A DNA stretch of 35,829 bases from a virus: the IMG/VR virus record IMGVR_UViG_3300033996_001736, positions 1 to 35,829 of that record. One strand, given 5' to 3'. Under the pieces are notes generated by a model that was not told the origin of the DNA, did not search any database, and worked only from the letters and a program-made list of their open reading frames with translations. The position numbers were made by a program, and so were the translations under genes. Below, one piece after another: positions 23,227 to 30,500 of this stretch. Positions within the stretch are counted from its first letter, which is position 1. Every line of letters begins with the position of its first letter.

Positions 23227-24108
23227 ATGAGAAATACAATTATTAAATTACTTAGAGAATTTGAAGAAAGAGAAATCCCAATGAAGTATTATGCTTTTGA
23301 TTGGGATGATAACTTAATGTATATGCCAACAAAAATCTACTTATTAGATGATGATGGAGAAGAAGTTGGTATGGGAACTGAGGATTTTGCTGAATATAGA
23401 ACTCAGATAGGAAAAGAACCTTTTGAATATGAGGGTTTTACTATCGTAAATTTTGCACCAGACCCATTCAGAGATTTTAGAGTTACTGGGGATGGTAAAT
23501 TCTTAAAGGATGTAATGAGTGCTGAATTAGCTAATGATGCTGCATGGCCTGATTTTGTAGAAGCAATTAATAATGGTTCGTTGTTTGCAATTATTACTGC
23601 AAGAGGACATAGACCATCAACACTAATGATGGGGGTTAAAAAACTTATAGATTCAAATAGAGGTGGAATTGATTCTGATTCTCTATATGATTCATTAAAA
23701 GAAATGAGAATTAACTCTGGTGAAAATCCAGCTGATAAAGAAACTGAAATAATGAAGTACCTAAAAATGAATAGGTATTATCCTGTTTCTTATGGGGAAG
23801 GGTCAGCAACAAATCCTGAAGTAGCTAAAATTACAACAATGAATAGATTCAAACAATATGTTCAAGGTCAAGCTGAAAAATTAAACTTAAGATTATCTAA
23901 AAAAATAGAAAACGAAATAAGAAATAAATTTGTTCCTATGATAGGATTTTCTGATGATGACCCGAGAAATATTAAGGCTATGAGTAAGGGGGTAAAAGAT
24001 GTTAAAATATTTTCAACACACGGAGGTATTAAAAAGGAATACAAACCAGATGAAGAAGAATTACAACTAGAAACTAGAATAAAAAGAATATTATATAAAT
24101 TAATATAA
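23227..24108 (+). CDS. HAD-superfamily hydrolase-like protein
   Basis: A 293-residue protein. The HAD motif I is FDWDDN (nucleophile Asp25, Asp27), motif II is AIITARG (Thr near 126), and motif IV is GFSDDDPRNI (near 245). These support a phosphatase or phosphotransferase fold, though a long insert lies between motifs I and II and the substrate is unknown. The 20 residues before motif I (MRNTIIKLLREFEEREI) are an amphipathic extension not needed for the HAD fold. They resemble the starts of two other proteins in this window and contain L-R-E, a T4 prohead-protease type site. The C-terminus is a charged helix. It stands alone, between a terminator and the tail tube gene. Confidence 0.8.
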   Translation: MRNTIIKLLREFEEREIPMKYYAFDWDDNLMYMPTKIYLLDDDGEEVGMGTEDFAEYRTQIGKEPFEYEGFTIVNFAPDPFRDFRVTGDGKFLKDVMSAELANDAAWPDFVEAINNGSLFAIITARGHRPSTLMMGVKKLIDSNRGGIDSDSLYDSLKEMRINSGENPADKETEIMKYLKMNRYYPVSYGEGSATNPEVAKITTMNRFKQYVQGQAEKLNLRLSKKIENEIRNKFVPMIGFSDDDPRNIKAMSKGVKDVKIFSTHGGIKKEYKPDEEELQLETRIKRILYKLI

Positions 24109-24193
24109 AATATTATATTAATAATATTTAACTAGTTCTAGTATAATAATACTTTTTTTATTTTATAAAGTCAATAGAAAAAAAATAATAAGA

Positions 24194-24211
24194 TATTTAT
24201 ATTTAAAATAA
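24194..24211 (+). promoter_or_regulatory. Extended TATTTAT motif before the tail tube gene
   Basis: TATTTATATTTAAAATAA at 24194-24211, then a 29-base purine-rich leader to ATG 24241. It lies in a 132-base gap (24109-24240) that is almost purely A and T and holds nothing else recognisable. Confidence 0.48.
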
Positions 24212-24240
24212 AAAAGAATAAAAATTTAAACTGAAATACG

Positions 24241-24729
24241 ATGGCTGATTTATTGATGAAAATGCCCATACCTTATGAACCTAAAAGACAGAATAGGTTT
24301 ATTATGAGATTTCCTTCTTCTTTAGGTATTAATGAATGGTTCGTGGAATCAACATCTAGACCAAAAGTTAAGATAAACTCGGTTGAAATCCCATTTTTAA
24401 ACACTTCAACATATGTTGCAGGTAGATTTAACTGGGAAGAAATTTCTGTTACTTTTAGAGACCCTATCGGTCCATCTGCAGCACAAGCACTTATGGAATG
24501 GGTTCGTCTTCATGCTGAATCTGTAACAGGTCGTATGGGGTATGCTGCGGGATATAAGAAAAATGTTGATTTGGAGATGTTAGACCCAACTGGTGTAGTT
24601 GTTGAAAAATGGATACTTGAGGGTTGTTTTTTAACTAACGTTGATTTTCAAGGACTATCATATAGTGATGACAAAATAGCAACAATCCAAGCAAACCTTA
24701 GAATGGATAGATGTATATTAGTATACTAA
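24241..24729 (+). CDS. Tail tube protein (T4 gp19-like)
   Basis: A 162-residue protein, almost the same length as T4 gp19 (163). The start PIPYEPKRQNRFIMRFP, then PKVKINSVEIPFLN, WEEISVTFRDPIG and ALMEWVR, is characteristic of the gp19 tail tube family. These form hexameric rings that stack into the inner tube through which DNA passes. The end (YSDDKIATIQANLRMDRCIL) completes the beta barrel. It lies between the HAD gene and the gp26-like gene, with its own late-type motif, as expected for a protein made in large amounts. An all-AT hairpin separates it from the next gene. Confidence 0.93.
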   Translation: MADLLMKMPIPYEPKRQNRFIMRFPSSLGINEWFVESTSRPKVKINSVEIPFLNTSTYVAGRFNWEEISVTFRDPIGPSAAQALMEWVRLHAESVTGRMGYAAGYKKNVDLEMLDPTGVVVEKWILEGCFLTNVDFQGLSYSDDKIATIQANLRMDRCILVY

Positions 24730-24743
24730 AAAAAAGTATTTAA

Positions 24744-24779
24744 TTTTTTTATTATTAGTTTATTTTAATAATAAAAAAA
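24744..24779 (+). repeat. Perfect 14-bp all-AT inverted repeat
   Basis: TTTTTTTATTATTA (24744-24757), loop GTTTATTT, TAATAATAAAAAAA (24766-24779). The hairpin ends three bases before the ATG of the gp26-like gene. It may reduce read-through or slow translation of the next gene; it lacks the GC stem and downstream T run of an ordinary terminator. Confidence 0.6.
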
Positions 24780-24782
24780 ACA

Positions 24783-25541
24783 ATGGATGCTAATATATTA
24801 AAAGCCGGTACTGAAAATTTTAATTTACCACACGATGTAGTTCCTTTACCATCGGGTGGTATTTTTTATAAGAACAAAAAGAAATCTGTAAAAGTTGGTT
24901 ACCTTACAGCTAATGATGAAAACATAATTTTAGGGGGAATTTCTAATCCTAATGTAAATGTTGTTACTACTTTAATACGAAGTAAACTTTACGAAACAGA
25001 TATCAGACCCGAAGAACTTTTAGAGGGTGATGTTGAAGCAATTCTAATTTATTTGAGAAATACATCTTTCGGTCCTGAATACACACTCACATTGACTGAC
25101 CCATTAACAAACAAACCATTCGAAGCTACAATAGTTTTGGATGAATTAAATATTGTTAAACCAAATTCAACACCTGATGAAAACGGACATTACAATGTAA
25201 AATTACCACGTAGTGAAGCGAATGTAAAACTTAAACCACTGACTTATGGTGAAATCATTGAAATAGATAAAATGGTTGAAAGTTATCCTACTAATATGAC
25301 ACCTCCAAGAGTTACTTGGAAATTAATGAAACATATTGTTGAAATTAATGGTGAGACAGATAGAGAAAAAATTTCACAAATGGTAAATAATCTTCCAATT
25401 ATGGATTCAAAATTTATTAAAAAATTCATAAAAGAAAATGAACCATCTTTGGATTTAAAAAGAGTTGTTAGAGCACCATCAGGTGAACAGGTGAATTTGG
25501 AGGTCACCTTTGGTGTTGAATTTTTTCGCCCTTTCTTCTAA
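24783..25541 (+). CDS. Baseplate hub assembly protein (T4 gp26-like)
   Basis: A 252-residue protein. The motif VPLPSGGIFYKNKKKSVKV near the start, then LTANDENII, a run ending LLEGDVEAILIYLRNTSFG and a C-terminal FGVEFFRPFF, fit the T4 gp26 baseplate family (Pfam T4_baseplate). Members act in assembly of the central baseplate hub, where they may behave like tail assembly chaperones for the tape measure. Placement between tail tube and tape measure genes is the usual place for such a chaperone. Its last 29 bases overlap a second small gene in the +1 frame, an arrangement like the paired tail chaperones of other tailed phages. Confidence 0.78.
   Translation: MDANILKAGTENFNLPHDVVPLPSGGIFYKNKKKSVKVGYLTANDENIILGGISNPNVNVVTTLIRSKLYETDIRPEELLEGDVEAILIYLRNTSFGPEYTLTLTDPLTNKPFEATIVLDELNIVKPNSTPDENGHYNVKLPRSEANVKLKPLTYGEIIEIDKMVESYPTNMTPPRVTWKLMKHIVEINGETDREKISQMVNNLPIMDSKFIKKFIKENEPSLDLKRVVRAPSGEQVNLEVTFGVEFFRPFF
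25499..25503 (+). promoter_or_regulatory. Internal Shine-Dalgarno for the overlapping gene
   Basis: GGAGG nine bases before the GTG at 25513. It decides the start of the small overlapping gene and is one of the few recognisable Shine-Dalgarno sequences in the window, though it is also part of codons for Leu-Glu-Val. Confidence 0.5.
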
Positions 25542-25683
25542 GTATAGAGAAGTATTATTAGATGAGTATTTTTTATTGGGTAAATTTCTTCATACATCAT
25601 ATACCGATTTTTTAAATTTACCAACATACTCAAGAAAATATTTAGTCAATAAAATTATAGAATACCACACATCTGAAAAATAA
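25513..25683 (+). CDS. Small overlapping tail-assembly protein, 56 residues
   Basis: GTG at 25513 opens a 56-residue frame, +1 relative to the gp26-like gene and overlapping its last 29 bases. It reads MLNFFALSSKYREVLLDEYF, then SYTDFLNLPTYSRKYLVN and a charged end. The order F-F-x-L-x-x-x-YR, E-x-F-L-L, SYTD, LP-x-x-x-R-K-Y-L matches a small protein I have met beside gp26-type genes in other T4-like phages. The upstream GGAGG supports separate initiation; a +1 slip on the T6 run at 25521-25526 would instead give a gp26-like fusion. It is followed by a 10-bp hairpin and the tape measure gene. Function is inferred as a chaperone partner. Confidence 0.7.
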   Translation: MLNFFALSSKYREVLLDEYFLLGKFLHTSYTDFLNLPTYSRKYLVNKIIEYHTSEK

Positions 25684-25701
25684 AAAAAGGTGTGTGGTAT
25701 T
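25661..25701 (+). repeat. Hairpin across the end of the small overlapping gene
   Basis: AATACCACAC (25661-25670) and GTGTGGTATT (25692-25701), 10 perfect pairs around a 21-base A-rich loop that contains the stop codon. Its 3' arm merges with the promoter motif of the tape measure gene. Possible weak terminator or processing site. Confidence 0.6.
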
Positions 25702-25714
25702 TATTTATAAAACA
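25698..25714 (+). promoter_or_regulatory. Extended TATTTAT motif before the tape measure gene
   Basis: TATTTATTTATAAAACA, close to the sheath motif, ends eight bases before ATG 25723. Confidence 0.5.
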
Positions 25715-25722
25715 ATTTAAAT

Positions 25723-27534
25723 ATGGGTGGAGACGATGGTAAATCACTCTTAAGTGGTATAGAAAAACAATTTCAGGAAATTGGAGAAAACTTTGGTGAC
25801 GCTGTATTATCAAATGTAAAACCTGCTAGTTTAAAAAAAGTTTTTGATGAAGTAGAGGGTGCTGCAATTGGTGTCGCAAAATCTTTTGGTGTTGGTAGAA
25901 CTAATATATTGAGCATAAAAGCAGCAATGACAGATGTTGTTGGTGATGTTAAAGAATTGGGTGGAAAATTTTCTGATATATCAGCTATTCAAACATCAAT
26001 ATCCTCTGATTTGGGTAGGAATGTCATATTAAATAATCAAGCGTATAAAGGATTAATAGCAACAGCTAAGGTTACTGGTTTGGAAGTTGATGATATGGCA
26101 AAAAAATTCAAAGATGTTGGTGTTTCATATATGGGTGTACAAGACCAAATGCAGAAAGTAGTTGACATCTCAAGAAAAATGGGAGTTAATGCTCAAGGTG
26201 TTTCAGATGAGGTAGCAAAAAATTTAACTAAACTTAATACATTTAATTTTAAAGGTGGTATAGAAGGGTTAACTAAAATGGTAGCTCAGGCTAAAGTTTT
26301 AAGAATAAATATGGAAGAAGTTTTTACATTATCCGAAAGTTTATTCGAACCTGACAAAGCTATAGAAATGTCGGCGGCATTACAAAGATTAGGTGTTACA
26401 CAATCTGAATTATTAGACCCACTTCGATTGATGGATATGGCACAGAATGACCCTGGTGAATTGATGAATCAAATGTCCAAAATGTCAGAAAAATTTGTTC
26501 AGCTTAATAAAGATGGTCGTTTCGAAATTATGCCTGGTGCAAAAAGACAACTAAGAGAGATTGCCAAAGAAATGGGAATGAGTTATGATGAATTAGCAAA
26601 AATGGCAACTGGCTCAAAAGAACTCGATATGAAATTGAGTAAAATTAAATTTCCTGCAACATTTACTGAAGAACAAAGAAACTTCATAGCTAATTTATCA
26701 GAAATAGGTCCTGGTGGTGAAATGACTTTAACCGTTGATGGTACTCAAATGGGAATAGATAAAGCTATGGAAACTTTTGCTAAAGACAAAGATGCTTTAG
26801 ACAAATTTATGAAAGACCAAGAACCTAAAACGATGGAAGAGTTGGCAAAAGAACAACTTACTGTCCAAGAAAACCAAGAAATATTGTTGGCTATGATTGC
26901 TGACACTATGGGTTATGGTTTAGCAGCATCCAAAGGTGGTGAAAGATTAAGTAGGGCTGAGATAGAAATTTATAAAAATGGTATCGAAGTATTAAAGAGA
27001 ACAACTAAGGATAAAGAAGGTAAAGAAAAAACAGAAACATTTTCAGAAAAGGGAATTAGACAAGGTATTGGAACTCAGTCAGATGATTTGATTAAAAGTT
27101 TATTCAAAGGTGATTTCAAAGGAGCTGGTGAGGCTGGCAGTAATATGGCCAACGAGTTTTACAATATGTTTAAGGAAAAAATGGAAAAAGCTAGTGTTGT
27201 GTATAAAGAATCTAAAGTTGGAAGTATTTTGACTGGTGAGGATGAAAAAACTAAAACTCAAGTAGCAACTACCACAACACCGAAAACAACTGAAATGAGT
27301 TATTTGGATAAATTACAAAAACAAGTACAAGCACCAACAACTCAAAACTTAAATTATAGTGGTAATTTAAATGTAACTTTTTCAGCCCCACCTGGTGTAA
27401 ATACCACTGAGGTCGAAAGAGTGTTGAATGAACTTATGAAAAAACCTGAGTTTATTCAAATGATTGCTCAAATGGCCAAAGACCCAACAGGTAAACAAAC
27501 TCCATCACAACAAAATATGAATTTTGGTAGATGA
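25723..27534 (+). CDS. Tape measure protein
   Basis: A 603-residue, mainly helical protein lying between the tail chaperone genes and the baseplate genes, the usual tape measure position. T4 gp29 has 590 residues, so a tail of similar length to T4 is expected. It is rich in Lys, Met, Ala and Glu, with long amphipathic stretches (for example KGLIATAKVTGLEVDDMAKK). A weakly hydrophobic segment (ILLAMIADTMGYGLA) lies near residue 390, as often seen in tape measures. The end is Thr/Gln/Pro-rich and looks flexible (about residues 510-545), followed by a helix. No lytic-enzyme motif was seen. Identity rests on size, composition and gene order rather than on a signature motif. The stop is TGA. Confidence 0.78.
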   Translation: MGGDDGKSLLSGIEKQFQEIGENFGDAVLSNVKPASLKKVFDEVEGAAIGVAKSFGVGRTNILSIKAAMTDVVGDVKELGGKFSDISAIQTSISSDLGRNVILNNQAYKGLIATAKVTGLEVDDMAKKFKDVGVSYMGVQDQMQKVVDISRKMGVNAQGVSDEVAKNLTKLNTFNFKGGIEGLTKMVAQAKVLRINMEEVFTLSESLFEPDKAIEMSAALQRLGVTQSELLDPLRLMDMAQNDPGELMNQMSKMSEKFVQLNKDGRFEIMPGAKRQLREIAKEMGMSYDELAKMATGSKELDMKLSKIKFPATFTEEQRNFIANLSEIGPGGEMTLTVDGTQMGIDKAMETFAKDKDALDKFMKDQEPKTMEELAKEQLTVQENQEILLAMIADTMGYGLAASKGGERLSRAEIEIYKNGIEVLKRTTKDKEGKEKTETFSEKGIRQGIGTQSDDLIKSLFKGDFKGAGEAGSNMANEFYNMFKEKMEKASVVYKESKVGSILTGEDEKTKTQVATTTTPKTTEMSYLDKLQKQVQAPTTQNLNYSGNLNVTFSAPPGVNTTEVERVLNELMKKPEFIQMIAQMAKDPTGKQTPSQQNMNFGR

Positions 27535-27551
27535 TAAAAAAAAAATTCATC

Positions 27552-27568
27552 TATTTATTTTAAAATAA
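27552..27568 (+). promoter_or_regulatory. Extended TATTTAT motif before the large baseplate gene
   Basis: TATTTATTTTAAAATAA ends four bases before ATG 27573. Its last 14 bases (27555-27568) are a perfect palindrome. Confidence 0.5.
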
Positions 27569-27572
27569 GATT

Positions 27573-30500
27573 ATGTCCGAAAGTTCATTATCGTTTGCAT
27601 CAACATCAAGTTTTAGAAATAGTTTACTGAATAGGAATTTACCCCCCTATGCAGTGACTGGTGTTTATACAGCACCTGTTGGTACTAGAACATATGAAAC
27701 AAGTTTAAGTGATTACAATGTTATTAATTCACCTGATGATTTAATCTCACAGAATCCATTTGTAAGACAACTTTATCCGTTGAATGAGTATGGACCTGAA
27801 GGTGGATATAATTATACAATCACATACAATAACCCACCAATAATTAATAGTTCTAATCAAGGTGAATATAGTCCAAACGACACAGTACTAGATTTAGTTA
27901 ATGAATTTTTTATTGACGCAGCATATATCGAAAACAGATATGGTCCTGTGGGAGGATTCAATGATATGGTTATTATTGATAACATACAAAACAATAATAA
28001 GTTATATACACCATATTGGAATCCCCCAACTTTTGTACCCTCTTCCTATAGTCCATATCAGATTCTAATTTCTCCTGACCCCGCTGGTGATAGTGGATTA
28101 TTATCACAAGATTCATATTTAGCTAAGCTTGGGGCTCAAACTTTAAAAAAACTTTTTCAGGACAGAGTTGATGCTGATACAAGAAGAAATACACAAGGCA
28201 CTTTGACTCTTGATACAACAAGTGACCCTTTTGATATTTCTTTAATTATTGCGGGTAAAGAACCCTTGAGGTCTAAAAATTGGACTATTACAGTACCAAC
28301 AACACCAACTAATGAATCACCATTTATACAAAGTTTGGGGGGTGCATATTTTCCTGTATCACCTATTGCTGGTGATTATTTTGACCCTGTACTTTTTAAT
28401 GCTGGTTCATCCACACAAATATCATTAGCTCTTAACGTACCTAATTTAACAACTGGAGGTGGAGGTTTACCACTCACCTTAAATATTACAACGAATCCAT
28501 CACAGAATTTCATTGATAACACTGGTACAGGTCAACAATCAGCTTTATTTGCTAATATTGATTATAATAGATATAGAGCACAATATACAAGAACTTCACA
28601 ATTTGCACAAACTGAAAGTACAATAAATCAAAATGGTACTTTGAATGGTGGTTACTATGTGGGTAGTAGAACATCTGAACCATCGACTATTACATCACCA
28701 CCTTTACAAATACCTATTGACCCATTCGGAAGACAAGTACAAACACCGGTTTATGGACCTAGTGAGTTGGGTAGTTTATATGAAGGAAATATTGGTCGAT
28801 TAAATTTTGGTTTGGCTGGTAAATCATCATCTGATGGTGGAGGTATTGATGGTCAATTTGTGTGGGTTTCACCTAAATATAAAAGTGATGCTGGTTTTAA
28901 AGCAACACCTGGTGGTGGTACTGGTTCACAAGATGAGGAATTTAATTTAATAAGTTCACAATATACAAGTAACGAATCAACAAATTTACAATTCAAAGAA
29001 AGTTCTATTTTAGATGCAACTCAACGTCTTGTTAATTCGGCGGATTTAGTTAATGGTATTTCGAGATTAAAACACGTTGGAAATGCAATTAATCAAGTTA
29101 GTAAAGTTTTCAACGATGGATATAAAGAATTAACAAAAGGTTCAAGAGTTTTATCATATAGAGATAACACTACTGGTGCTGAAGCGGGTATTGAATATTG
29201 TAGGGTATTTGCAAAAGATACACCTTATTACACTTATGGTGATTTACAGAAATCAGATGGTATTACTAAATCAGGTAGAAGATTTGACTATTCTGTATTG
29301 GACAACACTTATAATTTAAACATAGCACCACTCAAAAATCCTGGTTCAACAAATCTACAACCAAATGCAAAAGGTCAAGTTGTTGCTAAAAAATATATGT
29401 TCTCAATTGAAAATCTTGCTTGGAGAACATCAAGTAAACCTGGGTTTACATATGATGATTTACCTGCATGTGAAAGAGGACCTAATGGTGGTAGAATTAT
29501 GTGGTTCCCACCCTATGATTTAACATTTGAAGATAGTGCTGATGTATCCTTCGATGCAACAACTTTTATTGGTAGACCTGAACCTATATATACTTACTCA
29601 AAATCAAGTAGAAGTGGTTCAGTAAATTGGAAAATCATAGTCGACCATCCTTCTGTTATGAACACAATTGTTCAAAAACAACTTAAGGGTCAAACTAAAG
29701 AAAAAATTGATTCAATAGTTGATTCATTTTTTGCAGGTTGTGTAAAATTTGACATTTACGAATTAGCTAAAAAATTTAATACAATACCATTGTCTGAATT
29801 ATATACATACCAAGAGGTTATTAATAATCCAAGATTAACCAAAGAAGAACTTGGTCAAGTTATAACAGAAATATCAAAAGAAAATGTACCACTTGGAGGA
29901 CAAGATGGAGGAAATGTTACTCCACCTCAGGGTGTCAAAAAAACTACACCAGACCCAGCTAAACAAGCTTTTGTTGATGCCTATTTAGGTATAGGTTTTT
30001 ATTTTGACAATGATATTCCATCATCTGGTGATATTCCATATAATAGTACTTATGATGGTTATATTTCAAAAAAAGAAACTTATAAAACGAATGCTGAATC
30101 AGCTTTTGCTTCAGGTGGAACTTATTGTAAACAAAATGTTGAATTTTGTAATAGAGCCAAAAATGTCAACGAGTTTTTCGATTCTGTTGTAAAAACAAAT
30201 TATGAAAAAGTTTCAAGTGGACAAAAGAATTTTATTACTGATGCCTTTGATTTATTGAATAATAAAAAAGGAACTATTACTATAGAAATGGAGGGTGCTG
30301 CCTCAGCGACTGCGTCAGTTGATTACAATAAAAAATTGTCACAAAGAAGAATAGATTCAGTTGAAAGTTTCTTAAAATCTTTTAAAATCGGAGATGCTAA
30401 TTTACAAAAATTTATTGATGATAAAAAACTAATAATTAAAGAAATTGCAAGTGGTGAACAAGCTAAAAGTGTTGTTCCCAAATCGGCAGATGGTACACCA

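Noticed and set aside
24109-24193. Short AT inverted repeats after the HAD gene
   Set aside because: No GC stem or T run for a terminator, and short AT palindromes are common by chance here.
25521-25540. -1 frameshift at the T6 run in the gp26-like gene
   Set aside because: The -1 frame reaches a TAG within about a dozen codons; the long downstream frame is +1 and has its own GTG with GGAGG.
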